DNA of 46,270 nucleotides from Candidatus Accumulibacter phosphatis (lineage in GTDB: Bacteria > Pseudomonadota > Gammaproteobacteria > Burkholderiales > Rhodocyclaceae): assembly GCF_012939955.1 (NCBI RefSeq), contig NZ_SPMY01000041.1, forward strand, positions 1 through 46,270, written 5' to 3'. Below are positions 27,085-35,630 of the stretch, piece after piece. The notes under the pieces are model-generated. The model was not told the DNA's origin. It was given only the letters and a program-made list of their open reading frames with translations, and ran no database searches. Numbering within the stretch: position 1 is the stretch's first letter; the number at the start of each line of letters is the position of its first letter. A program made the position numbers and the translations under genes.

Positions 27085-28408
27085 TCAACGCATAACGAAT
27101 GCCTCCTGATGGAAGCGCAGGCGACCCTGCCACAGCTCGTGCAGGTCTTTGCGCAGGCTGTCGGCGAGTCCCTGCGGGCCACAAAACCAGACCTCGGCCG
27201 GGCGTGCGCGATCGTGTGCGGCGGCCAGCTCTTCAGCGCCGAGTTGCTGACCCTGCCTGGCAGAGTGCACGTACAGGCGGATACCGGGAAGCTGCGCGGA
27301 CAGCGCTTGCAGGCGGGCGACGAAAGGATCCCCGTCGCGATCCCGCGTGCAGTAGTGCAGATCGGCAGGCGGGCGCATCGGCGGGCCTGGCTTGCTGCGC
27401 TTCCAGCCAGGCGAGGAAAGGTGTGACGCCGATGCCGCCGGCGATCCAGATCTGCTGCGCGTCGAGCTGTTGGCGGGCGATGTCGAAGCGTCCGTAGGGC
27501 CCTTCGATGCGCACCGGCTGGCCGACGGCCAGGCGCCGCGCGAGCTGTCGCGTATAGTCGCCGAGGGCCTTGATCTGGAAGCTGATTTCACCGTCGCCGT
27601 GGTCGGCGCTGGCGATCGTGAAGGGATGCTGACCTTCGCTGTCGTCGAAACTGACGAAGGCGAACTGCCCCGGCCGATGCCCCGGCCAGCCAGCGTCCAG
27701 GCGGCAGCGCACGGCAAGCACATCGGCAGCCGGATGGTCGAGCGCAACGACGCTTCCGCGCACCTGGCGCGAGCGACCGATGCGTCCGCCCAGCGCGAGC
27801 ACGCTGCCGTAGACGCCGCCGGCGATGAGCACCGCCAGGAGTACGCCGACCGGCTGCGTCCAGTAGCCAGTCGGCGCCAGCAGGAGCGCGTGAAAGGCGA
27901 GCATCAGGTAGAGCACTGGCATTGCCCGGTGCAGGAACCGCCACACCCGGTACGGGAACCGTCGCCACAGGCTGATGGCCAGCATCGCCAGGAGTGCGTA
28001 GATCGCCCATTCGCCGAGGTCTTCGGCGAGATCGCGCAGCACTTCGATAAAGCCGCCGAAGTTTTCCTTGGGCACTCGCCCTTCGCGGCCGATGATGGCC
28101 TTCAGGATGTCACTCGACATTTCGATCAACCAGTGCAGGGCAGCGAAAACGCAGGCCAGGATTGCCGCCCACTTGTGCGTGCGATAGACGCGGTCCATGC
28201 CTCCCAGTGGGGCTTCGAGCCATGTCGGGCGGGTGGCCAGAAACATCGCCACCGACATCAGGGCGATCGAGAGCAGGCCGCTGAGGTAGAGGGCCTCCTG
28301 GCGCAGTACCCAAAGTGCTGCGCCGCCGGAGGGCGTACCGGCGACGAGTACATCCCAGCCCCAGGCCAGGGTGATGAGGGTGATGATCAGGGTGAGAGCA
28401 GTTTTCAT
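27085..28408 (-). pseudogene. Ferric-reductase-like flavocytochrome, frameshifted
   Basis: Two frames join to give one protein of about 440 residues. The first frame has several membrane helices (a ferric reductase-like haem b core), then a flavin/NAD reductase part with HRPGQFAFVSF, HPFTIASADHGDG and WIAGGIGVTPFLAWLEAQ. Near 27365-27385 the second frame takes over with LHYCTRDRDGDPFV and EVWFCGPQGLADSLRKDLHE. One base has been lost or gained there, in GC-rich sequence. It could be a sequencing error or a recent mutation. The protein would pass electrons across the inner membrane to the periplasmic cytochromes encoded upstream. It is the last gene of the SHP/DHC operon. Confidence 0.8.
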
Positions 28409-28490
28409 GGTCAGCGCATCGTTCCGTCAGTGGGTCAGGCAGGGGAGTCTCCGGCGCCGGGGGAGGCGCCCGGCGAATGGAAATTCGAGC

Positions 28491-28907
28491 TCATTTGCCG
28501 GCAGGCCGAGGCACATCGACGGCGCTCGGCGGCAGGTCGTCGCGGCAACGCCGTTCGTTGCAGTCGGCCGAGGCGCCTTTTCGTTCGCCACCTTCGTCGC
28601 TCTCGCGCTGGCGATGGTCGATGACTTCCCCTGTCTGCGGATGAACGTAGAGCTTGCTGCGCCTGCCATCGCGGTTGGTGGCGCGCACTTCGTAGTTGCC
28701 GTGCTCGCGTTCGATCTTCTCGATGTTCCGATAGCCGGCCGCTTCGAGTTTGTCGACGATTTGCGGAATCGACAGCCATTGCCGGTCAGCAGGGCCAGCG
28801 GCGGCGGGCGCACGCTTGTCGTCGCTGAAGGCAGGGGTGACCCATGTGCTGGCGGCGCCGAGGGCTATGCCGATGGCCAGGGCAGGAAGGATTCTTTTCA
28901 GTGTCAT
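28491..28907 (-). CDS. Periplasmic PepSY-domain protein
   Basis: About 138 residues from MTLKRILPALAIG; GGAGA precedes this ATG, and the longer upstream frame runs through the preceding gene. A signal peptide ends near VTPAFSD. The single PepSY domain covers WLSIPQIVDKLEAAGYRNIE, then REHGNYEVRATNRDGR and KLYVHPQTGEVI. PepSY domains may inhibit proteases or bind ligands near redox proteins. It sits between the dihaem cytochrome and the ferric-reductase-like protein. A second PepSY protein lies across the divergent promoter at 30213. Confidence 0.83.
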   Translation of the reverse strand: MTLKRILPALAIGIALGAASTWVTPAFSDDKRAPAAAGPADRQWLSIPQIVDKLEAAGYRNIEKIEREHGNYEVRATNRDGRRSKLYVHPQTGEVIDHRQRESDEGGERKGASADCNERRCRDDLPPSAVDVPRPAGK

Positions 28908-29029
28908 GCGGGCAATCTCCGGTTGGTGGGCTGTGGGGAGGCGCAGGTGAGGGCGGGACAAGGGTGCGCGGCGCTTTCTGAACGTCTTGTGAAGCAGCGG
29001 TTCCTCTGGCGTTGTGGAAGTTGCGCTGC

Positions 29030-29548
29030 TTAATCGTCGTAGTAGCCGCGTTCGGCACCGGCGTGGCAGGCCAGGCAGTTGGCCTTGCTGCGCACCTCCT
29101 TGTGCTGCCACTCCCAGGCGGGAACTTCGCGGTGTTCCTTGACCCAGCGGTCGAGTTCGGTGATGCGCAGCGGCGCCTTGCTCGTCGACGTCCCGCGCAG
29201 TAGTTTGTCGCTGTAGCGTTGGCCGCCGGTATCGCCGGCATTGCTCACCAGATAGTTGGTGATGTGCCTGGCTGTGGCAGGATCGACGCTGGCGTCGTCG
29301 CCGAAATGGTTCGTCAGCTCACCCATCATTCGCTTCCACGAACTGGCGGGAAGCATCGAGGCCGGAAAGGCGAGGTGGCAACTGCCGCATTCCTCCTTGA
29401 CCACCGGGTCGCCAACCGGCGGGAAGTAATGGCTGCCACCGGCCTGCGCGCGTTGGAAAACGAGTGCCGAAAAGGCGATCGCGAGCAGGCCGAGCGCGAT
29501 CTGGCGATAGGGCAGAGCTATTGCATTCATTGGCTTCATTGGCTTCAT
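29030..29548 (-). CDS. Dihaem cytochrome c (DHC)
   Basis: A 172-residue exported protein with two c-haem sites, CGSCH and CLACH. A signal peptide ends near RAQAGG. The HYFPPVGDPVVKEECGSCH and WKRMMGELTNHFG segments match the dihaem cytochrome c family that transfers electrons to SHP in Rhodobacter and Shewanella. AAGGAG precedes the ATG at 29548. It follows the SHP-like gene by 58 bp. Confidence 0.92.
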   Translation of the reverse strand: MKPMKPMNAIALPYRQIALGLLAIAFSALVFQRAQAGGSHYFPPVGDPVVKEECGSCHLAFPASMLPASSWKRMMGELTNHFGDDASVDPATARHITNYLVSNAGDTGGQRYSDKLLRGTSTSKAPLRITELDRWVKEHREVPAWEWQHKEVRSKANCLACHAGAERGYYDD

Positions 29549-29606
29549 CAGATTCTCCTTGGCAGTGCTTGCCTGCGTGTGGCTGTGGATCGCTTCCTGC
29601 GCGGGC

Positions 29607-30041
29607 TTACTGACTGATCATGAAGCTCAGCCAGTCGCCTTTTTCCTGCGCTGTGCACTGCCGGCCGAGCACCTCGTTGCAGTTGCGCTTGAACCATTTC
29701 TCGACCTTTGCCGGGTCGGCATAGCGGCCGGGGCTGGCCGACAAGGCCACCGGGTCGATGGCTTTTCCGGCAGGCGTCTGGCCCGATGTGCGCGGGTCCT
29801 TGGCATGGCAGCTGGTGCAGGCCGGGGTATCGGCTTTGCCGCCGGCGAATGACTGGCGATGGAAGGCTTCGCCGCGTGTTGCCGAGAAACCGGCGAAGGC
29901 CGGGTCGGCGCTTTTCGCCGCCGCGGCGTAGCCGGCCAGCAGCTCGTCGCGGGGTGCGGCGAACGCCGTTGTGTTGAGCAGGAGCGCCAGCGTCGCTGTC
30001 AATAGCAGCATTCCTGGTTGCTTGCGCGGGTGGTGTTTCAT
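29607..30041 (-). CDS. SHP-type cytochrome c (DUF1924)
   Basis: A 144-residue exported monohaem cytochrome with a signal peptide ending near TTAFA and one haem site, CTSCH. RGEAFHRQSFAGGKADTPAC and VEKWFKRNCNEVLGRQCTAQE fit DUF1924/SHP (sphaeroides haem protein), which binds oxygen or nitric oxide through an unusual Asn-type haem ligand. It is the first gene of the cluster that supplies it with electrons through DHC and the membrane flavocytochrome. Confidence 0.88.
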   Translation of the reverse strand: MKHHPRKQPGMLLLTATLALLLNTTAFAAPRDELLAGYAAAAKSADPAFAGFSATRGEAFHRQSFAGGKADTPACTSCHAKDPRTSGQTPAGKAIDPVALSASPGRYADPAKVEKWFKRNCNEVLGRQCTAQEKGDWLSFMISQ

Positions 30042-30093
30042 GGGTGTGCCCTTTCGCTTCGGTTTGACATGGCGCTACTTTGCCCGGCGCTGA

Positions 30094-30132
30094 CTGAACC
30101 GATGCTGAAGCGCTCGTTCATCCTGCGTTCAG
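30094..30132. promoter_or_regulatory. Phased half-site array in the divergent promoter
   Basis: CTGAA begins at 30094 and 30105, and GTTCA begins at 30116 and 30127, so four half-sites are spaced by exactly 11 bp with the two pairs in opposite orientation. OmpR-family regulators such as PhoP bind direct repeats with an 11-bp period. The array lies between the SHP operon (start 30041, minus) and the PepSY-regulator-kinase genes (start 30213, plus), and is probably the site of the neighbouring regulator. Confidence 0.5.
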
Positions 30133-30212
30133 CTGCAACGCGGTAGAACGGGCGGGCCAGGCCGCTACAAGGCGCGCGCAGCGGTCTGGAAAGCGTCTGT
30201 GCCCGTTAAACT

Positions 30213-30914
30213 ATGGAGATGAATCAGTTGAGAAATACTTTACTGGCCATTGCTGCGCTGCTCCTCGCGTGGGCGAGTACCGTCGTCAGCGCCGGCAGTG
30301 CCGGCGACCGTCACGGCGGCGACCACGATCGTGCGCGTCAGGCGCTCGAAGCCGGTGAGGTGCTGCCGCTGCGGGTGATCCTCGAACGCGTCGAGCGCGC
30401 TTATCCGGGGCAGATCGTCGAAGTCGAGCTCGAGCGCGAGCACGGCCGCTGGGAGTACGAGATCAAGCTGCTGCGCAGCGGCGGATCGCTGGTTAAACTC
30501 AAGGTCGACGCGCGTGATGGCAGCATTCTAGGGGTCAAGGGGCGCAAGGAGCGCGAGGAGCGCGGGCAAGGCGAGCGTCGTGGCAGTGACGACGAACGCC
30601 GTGGTGCGGACGCGGCGAGCCGGCTGGGGAGCAGCATTGATGCGCATCCTGATCGTCGAAGACGAAGCCCTGTTGCAGAAGCAACTCGCCGACGCGCTGC
30701 GCACGGCAGGCTACGCGGTCGATACCGCGAGCAACGGCGTCGACGCCCACCACCTTGGCGACAGCGCTTCCTACGACGCTATCGTTCTCGACCTCGGTCT
30801 GCCGCAGCTCGACGGTATCAGCGTCCTCAAGAAGTGGCGGGCCGCCGGCCGGGCCATGCCGGTGCTGATCCTGACCGCCCGCGACGGCTGGCCCGAAAAG
30901 GTCGCCGGCATTGA
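30213..30914 (+). CDS. PepSY-domain protein, 3' end overlapping the regulator gene
   Basis: Starts MEMNQLRNTLLAIAA; a second ATG two codons on is possible. A signal peptide ends near TVVSAGSAG. The PepSY domain covers GEVLPLRVILERVERAYPGQ to ARDGSILGVKGRK. As the sequence stands the frame continues 275 bases into the regulator gene, where its translation becomes Arg-rich and is clearly a shadow. A TGA at 30638-30640 in another frame overlaps the regulator ATG, so the real gene probably ended there and a base has been lost or gained near 30530-30630. Only the first 140 or so residues are credible. No ribosome site is obvious. Confidence 0.65.
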   Translation: MEMNQLRNTLLAIAALLLAWASTVVSAGSAGDRHGGDHDRARQALEAGEVLPLRVILERVERAYPGQIVEVELEREHGRWEYEIKLLRSGGSLVKLKVDARDGSILGVKGRKEREERGQGERRGSDDERRGADAASRLGSSIDAHPDRRRRSPVAEATRRRAAHGRLRGRYREQRRRRPPPWRQRFLRRYRSRPRSAAARRYQRPQEVAGRRPGHAGADPDRPRRLARKGRRH

Positions 30915-31302
30915 CGCCGGCGCCGACGACTACCTGAGCAAGCCTTTCCACATGGAAGAACTGCTCGCCCGCCTGCGTGCGCTGATTCGCCGCACCGGTG
31001 GCCACGCCAGCGCCGAACTGCTCTGCGGTCCGCTGACGCTCGACACGCGCAACAGCCGGGCAAGCGTCAATGGCCAGGCCTTGACGCTGACCAGCCACGA
31101 ATATCGTGTCCTCGCCTATCTGATGCACCATCGCGAGCAGGTGATCTCGCGCAGCGACCTCATCGAGCACATCTACGCGCAGGACTTCGATCGTGACTCG
31201 AACACCGTCGAGGTCTTCATCGGTCGTCTGCGCAAGAAACTGCCGCCGGGGCTGATCGAAACCGTGCGTGGCCTCGGCTATCGCCTGACCGCGGGCGGAT
31301 GA
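30640..31302 (+). CDS. OmpR-family response regulator
   Basis: A 220-residue regulator starting MRILIVEDEALLQ; an in-frame ATG at 30580 would overlap the PepSY gene. The receiver has acidic residues at VEDE, phospho-acceptor Asp51 in IVLDLGLPQLDG and Lys in LSKPFHMEEL. The winged-helix output has HREQVISRSDLIEHIYAQD and VEVFIGRLRKKL, as in the PhoP/QseB group. It likely controls the divergent SHP operon through the half-sites at 30094-30132. Its stop overlaps the kinase start as ATGA. Confidence 0.93.
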   Translation: MRILIVEDEALLQKQLADALRTAGYAVDTASNGVDAHHLGDSASYDAIVLDLGLPQLDGISVLKKWRAAGRAMPVLILTARDGWPEKVAGIDAGADDYLSKPFHMEELLARLRALIRRTGGHASAELLCGPLTLDTRNSRASVNGQALTLTSHEYRVLAYLMHHREQVISRSDLIEHIYAQDFDRDSNTVEVFIGRLRKKLPPGLIETVRGLGYRLTAGG

Positions 31303-32738
31303 GCGTGCCTGCCCCGCACTTCCCGCTTGCCGCGCGCGGCTCGCTGCGTATCCGCCTCCTGGCCGGAACGCTGTTCTGGATCGCCGCGTCGATTGCGGTC
31401 GCCGCCTGGGGCCTGAGCAGCCTGTTTCGCGAACACGTGGCGACGCAGTTCCACGCCGAGCTGAAAACCCACCTCAACCAGTTGACCGCCCATCTGGCGG
31501 TCGACGGCGAAGAGCAGGCGACGCTGTCGGTGCCTTTGAGCGACCCGCGCCTGAGCCTGCCGTACAGCGGGCTCTATTGGCAGGTCGACGCGTTGGCAGC
31601 CGAGGGCGACGCAGCCCAGGCACGCGCGGCGCGCGCCGGCCTGCTGCGTTCGCGTTCGCTCTGGGACAGCGTGCTCGCCGTGCCGCCCGATGCCCCGGCA
31701 GACGGCGAGATTCATCAGCACCGCGTGGCCGGTCCCGGTGGCGGGTGGCTGGGCATGGTCGAACGCGTCGTACGCATCGACGAGGGCAGCGGCACAACTG
31801 CCGGAGCCAAGCCTGCGGCACGCGCTTTTCGGCTGATCATTGCCGCCGACGAGACCCTGATGCTTGAGCCGCTAAGCAGATTCAACGGCGAGCTCTCGCT
31901 GGCGCTAGGCATTCTCGCTGCCGGCCTGGTGATCGCCGCGTTGGTGCAGGTAATGGTCGGACTGGCGCCGCTGCGCAGCCTGCGCGCCGCACTCGGCCGC
32001 GTTCGCAAGGGCGATGCGCAACGCCTTGAAGGCCGGTTTCCGGCAGAGATCACGCCGTTGGTCGACGAGTTCAATACCGTTCTGGCGCAAAACTCCGAGG
32101 TCATCGAACGCGCGCGCACGCAAGCGGGCAACCTGGCGCATGCGCTCAAAACGCCGCTGAGCGTCCTCGCCAACGCCGCCAACGGGAAGGACAATGAACT
32201 CGCCCGCCTGGTCGTCGGCCAGGTCGATGCCGCCAAGCGCCAGGTCGACTACCACCTCTCGCGTGCGCAGGCCGCGGCGACCCTGCGCGTCCCCGGCGCG
32301 CGCACGCCGCTGCGACCAGCGCTCGAAGCGCTACTGCGCACGATGCGCCGGATTCACGCCGAGCGGCAGCTCGAACTGCTCCTGCAGCCGATCGCCGAGA
32401 GTCTGGCCTTTCGCGGCGAAGAGCAGGACCTGCAGGAAATGCTCGGCAACCTGCTCGACAACGCCTGCAAGTGGGCCAGCCGCCACGTCGAAGTCGCCGC
32501 CCGTGCCGAAGGCGAGGATCTGCTGATCACTATCGACGACGACGGCCAGGGAATCGCCGCCGCCGACCGCAATGCCGTGCTCCGCCGTGGTGTGCGCGCC
32601 GACCAGCAGGTGCCGGGTTCCGGGCTGGGCCTGTCGATTGTCGACGATCTGGCGCAGCTCTACGGCGGTGAGCCGAGCCTGGCCGACTCGCCGCTAGGTG
32701 GTTTGCGGGTGGTATTGAGGTTGCCGGCGGTGGCGTGA
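31299..32738 (+). CDS. Membrane sensor histidine kinase (PhoQ-like)
   Basis: A 479-residue kinase with one membrane helix near residues 22-42, a periplasmic sensor to about 190, and a second helix in LALGILAAGLVIAALVQVMV. A HAMP-like region leads to the H-box GNLAHALKTPLSVLAN (His281). The ATPase core has MLGNLLDNACKWAS, DDDGQGIAAADRN and VPGSGLGLSIVDDL. AHALKTPL in place of AHELRTPL is typical of PhoQ-like kinases. Its signal may be a redox condition or a ligand met by the SHP/DHC proteins, which is inference from context. Confidence 0.92.
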   Translation: MSVPAPHFPLAARGSLRIRLLAGTLFWIAASIAVAAWGLSSLFREHVATQFHAELKTHLNQLTAHLAVDGEEQATLSVPLSDPRLSLPYSGLYWQVDALAAEGDAAQARAARAGLLRSRSLWDSVLAVPPDAPADGEIHQHRVAGPGGGWLGMVERVVRIDEGSGTTAGAKPAARAFRLIIAADETLMLEPLSRFNGELSLALGILAAGLVIAALVQVMVGLAPLRSLRAALGRVRKGDAQRLEGRFPAEITPLVDEFNTVLAQNSEVIERARTQAGNLAHALKTPLSVLANAANGKDNELARLVVGQVDAAKRQVDYHLSRAQAAATLRVPGARTPLRPALEALLRTMRRIHAERQLELLLQPIAESLAFRGEEQDLQEMLGNLLDNACKWASRHVEVAARAEGEDLLITIDDDGQGIAAADRNAVLRRGVRADQQVPGSGLGLSIVDDLAQLYGGEPSLADSPLGGLRVVLRLPAVA

Positions 32739-32739
32739 G

Positions 32740-32755
32740 CGACGGGTCCCCGTCG
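32740..32755 (+). terminator. Hairpin directly after the kinase gene
   Basis: CGACGG-GTCC-CCGTCG is a perfect six-pair hairpin starting two bases after the kinase stop. No U run follows, so a terminator role is uncertain. CACGCAAT and ATTGCGTG near 32778 and 32803 form another inverted pair downstream. Confidence 0.3.
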
Positions 32756-32900
32756 CCACACCCGGGCCCCTTCACGCAATCATGCACCTGCTCGGTAATT
32801 GCGTGGAGGCGCAGCCGCCTACCGCCTCCAGACGGGGCGATGATTGTCTGCACCAACGCGCGGCGCGAAGCGAGCCGCGGCGCGACCGCCCTTGCGCGCT

Positions 32901-33278
32901 TCAGACGACGAGTTCGCTATGCTCAATACGTCCCATGCCGATATAAACGTGGGCGGCCTGATTGACGAAGCTGTCGAGATCAGGCCATCTCGTCTCCGGC
33001 ACGGCCCCGGTAATCCAGCCGTTCGGCGCTTGCAGGAAGAACCCGGTATAGCAGTCGTGCGTCTTGTCACCGCCATCATCCATGTTGCACAGCGTGATCG
33101 GACCGATGGCGGTGATTGGCACAGGGTAGCCGTCGTCCGCGCGCACGCCGAAGCCAATCACGTTGAGGTGCTCGGTGATGCTCCACTTTTTGATGTCGTC
33201 TTTCGCCGAAGTGTCGACGTGAATCACTACCCAGCCAGCCTCCGCCGGCACTATCGCCTCAAACTGTCTCTTGGCCAT
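32901..33278 (-). CDS. Uncharacterised 125-residue protein
   Basis: Starts MAKRQFEAIVPAEAGW, with AAGGAT ten bases before the ATG. No signal peptide or membrane helix is seen. It is acidic, with regularly alternating residues suggesting a small beta-rich fold: WVVIHVDTSAKDDIKKW, then ITAIGPITLCNMDDGG and CYTGFFLQAPNGWITGAVP. I do not recognise the family. Codon use is ordinary for the region, so I think the gene is real. It stands alone between the kinase gene and a gene-poor stretch. Confidence 0.62.
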   Translation of the reverse strand: MAKRQFEAIVPAEAGWVVIHVDTSAKDDIKKWSITEHLNVIGFGVRADDGYPVPITAIGPITLCNMDDGGDKTHDCYTGFFLQAPNGWITGAVPETRWPDLDSFVNQAAHVYIGMGRIEHSELVV

Positions 33279-33852
33279 CTCTCTCTATCCTTGAAGTTGT
33301 GAGCTTGCGCAGCACCATTGCCGGCACAGGCGGAAACGTATCACGTCCGCGCGTTCACAAGAAGCATGGCCGGGGATAATTCCATGGCCATGCCGCGTGC
33401 TCGAAATGACTACTGCACCGCCCTGTCGCTATCGAGTTCTGTGGGCTGTCCCTTGATCCGTGGTGCTTGATCAAGGGGCGCGTGCTCGCAGGCGGCTTGC
33501 GAACGGCTGCCGAAGGACAGCCGGGTGGGCCGGCCACCATCATCGCATTTGTCGGCAGCACACTCGCAACAAGGCGTCCTGACCCGTGCTCACGACGACG
33601 TCGCTGGGTGCGGCGAGGGCTCCAGCAGTTGGTGGGCGGGTGCCAGCGGCTCGGCAGCAGCGTCACCAACACCTCGGCAAACGGCGCCACTTGGCCGCGA
33701 CTTGCCGCCGATCCGCCCTAGATGATGTCCGCACCCGTGCCCATGTGCCGCATGGTGCCGGATTTTCGTGGTTGTCGCAGATCACCGGGCTGTCCGCCAA
33801 TCGCTGACTGAAACTGACTGATTACCAGGAGTCATCTGCAATAAGCCGTTTA
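33279..33852. other. Gene-poor stretch before the polysaccharide locus
   Basis: Open frames on both strands here (for example 33355-33690 minus and 33467-33721 plus) are Arg- and Pro-rich with no recognisable domain or ribosome site. I see no repeat or terminator. This stretch separates the GC-rich backbone from the less GC-rich polysaccharide genes, so it may hold the edge of an acquired segment. Confidence 0.5.
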
Positions 33853-35603
33853 TTAATCTCCCCGCGAGATGCAGTCGTAATGACGATAGATCTGCAACAG
33901 GCGCAAAGTATACCAATAGTCTCTAATACCCAAGGCATGTACCAGTGCTGCTCGCCAGACTCTCGTCCGAGAAAAAACTTGCGGCTCCATATCCCGTCTG
34001 AACGAGCCGGCTATCTGGATTGCCGTCTTGCTGCGCTCAACAAGGGTCCCCTTGCCTCGTTTTTGTGATTTTTCCCACTGATAACTTGCATTTTTGTCGG
34101 GGGGCACTGGACAAGGCTGATGTCCCGGGTAGGTCTGCCACGGTGTTTTGAGTGCAAACTCGGGCAGGTGTTGAAAAAAAACTCGCATAAAGGCGATGCA
34201 GAATACCCCAGCGAGAGGGGGTTGCCGCCACGGCTTTTAGGAACTCGGCGTCATAGAATGGGACTAGCAACTCCAATCCGTGCTGGTCGATTGTTTCGAA
34301 ATGCTTGAATAGATGGCGGCGCTGGTCGTTAAAAAAGAAGAAAAAAAATAAAGGCGCCGACCAATATCATCTCGTGGGTACCTGTTAACCTCGTCCAAGA
34401 CGCTTTTCAGCAGCATTTGGGGCAGCTTCTTTCGAGCAGGTGCTGTGAGAATGCCGTGTTGAAGCGCTAGTGCGTTTACGTCGAAAAAAATGCTTCACCA
34501 TGCCCTCGATATCTCCCTTGTCACCGAATTCCAGCATGCGCTCATCCATGTAAACATGCCCGAGCCCGACGCTGCCACCGTCGCCGGACCAAATCAACTG
34601 CGGCCGATCTACTGGTGTGTGCTCCCCTCTTTCAAGATTGGCTTTTGCAGCAAGAGCCAGAAAGGAAAAATTCGGAAAAACTCCGCCCGAATAATAATTC
34701 AGCCGACACTGGCTTGTGGTGGTTTCGGCAAATTGTTGCGCATAGTACTGATCTTGTGAGCCAGAAGAAGAAAAGTTCAGCGATTCGACGTGTCGGCCCA
34801 TCTTTATCAGTGTGGCCACTATTGCGCGCGAATCCATGCCGCCACTTAGAAAGCTATATGAACGAATGTCGTCACCAGCACGTATGCGAACCGCTTCATA
34901 AAAAAGTGCTATAAAGTTTGGCGGCCGAATCCACAGGGCTATTGGCAAAAGTCTCCGGTTTTTCCCAGTCGTAGTAGCTGCGCAGCGTGACGTCGGACCC
35001 AGTCGTCGACAGTATCTGGCATTCCCGCAAAACATTTATACCCTCATACGGTGTCCGCTCGGCGAGTGGGAACGAAAAAAACCCCGAGTTCTGCCATGCC
35101 AAGGAAAGACAAATTCTTTCGTACCTCCGGCAAATCTTCGAGGATGCGAAGTGCGGTAGAGAAAATAAGAAACCCGCCCTGAATCGTATAGTAAACGGAG
35201 CGCAAGCCGACAGCGTCGGTAGCCAGGTAAAGCCGATCGTCTTTAGCCGAATAGTGGGCTAGCGAAAAAGAGCCGCGGCACTTTGCTAGTGAAGTCGAAC
35301 TAACTGAACCCTCGGTAGGCTGATTATCGACATTTGCTTTTCGCGATTCAATCTGTGACCAGCTTCGATCAAGAGAGGATCGCCAGCGATTGTACATACC
35401 GAACCATCGGGTGTTTCCCGCCACGCTGGTTCGGAAAAAGCGCCAGAATCCCACTTGGTAAGAAACAACTTGGGCGTACAGTGGGTTTGCCGGCTCCCTT
35501 TGTCGTCATCGACCCTACGGAGGTTTCTCGAAACGGCGTCCTTCAAAACTCTCGGGACCTCGAGGCCGGGCGCAAGAGAAAAAGCTCCAGCAAAAATCGT
35601 CAT
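33853..35603 (-). CDS. Asparagine-synthetase-like amidotransferase, split by frameshifts
   Basis: Reading through five or more frame changes gives a protein of about 580 residues. It starts MTIFAGAFSLAPG after AAAGGA. The N-terminal half resembles class II glutaminase domains (TIAGDPLL, CRGSFSLAHYSAKDDRLYLA, GLRSVYYT, FPLAERTPYEGINVLR). The C-terminal half is an ATP-pyrophosphatase domain with SYSFLSGGMDSRAIVATL and LELLVPFYDAEFLKAVAATP. The catalytic Cys that should follow Met is Thr. Breaks fall at A runs near 35075-35081, about 34905, 34484-34490, 34330-34350 and 34174-34181; one, near 35340-35400, is at no long run. I read it as one intact gene with sequencing indels. Such enzymes form amide bonds on polysaccharide or lipid precursors. 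Confidence 0.75.
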
Positions 35604-35630
35604 GATACATTCCTTTATAAGCTACGGCTG

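Noticed and set aside
25310-27109. Plus-strand open frame of 599 codons opposite nirB
   Set aside because: It is antisense to a well-conserved nitrite reductase, has no recognisable domain and no ribosome site; long antisense frames are expected in GC-rich genes.
27392-28624. Plus-strand open frame of 410 codons opposite the flavocytochrome
   Set aside because: Antisense shadow with biased composition; the minus strand carries conserved FAD/NAD motifs.
33355-33721. Gene fragments in the stretch before the polysaccharide locus
   Set aside because: Both strands have short Arg/Pro-rich frames without motifs.
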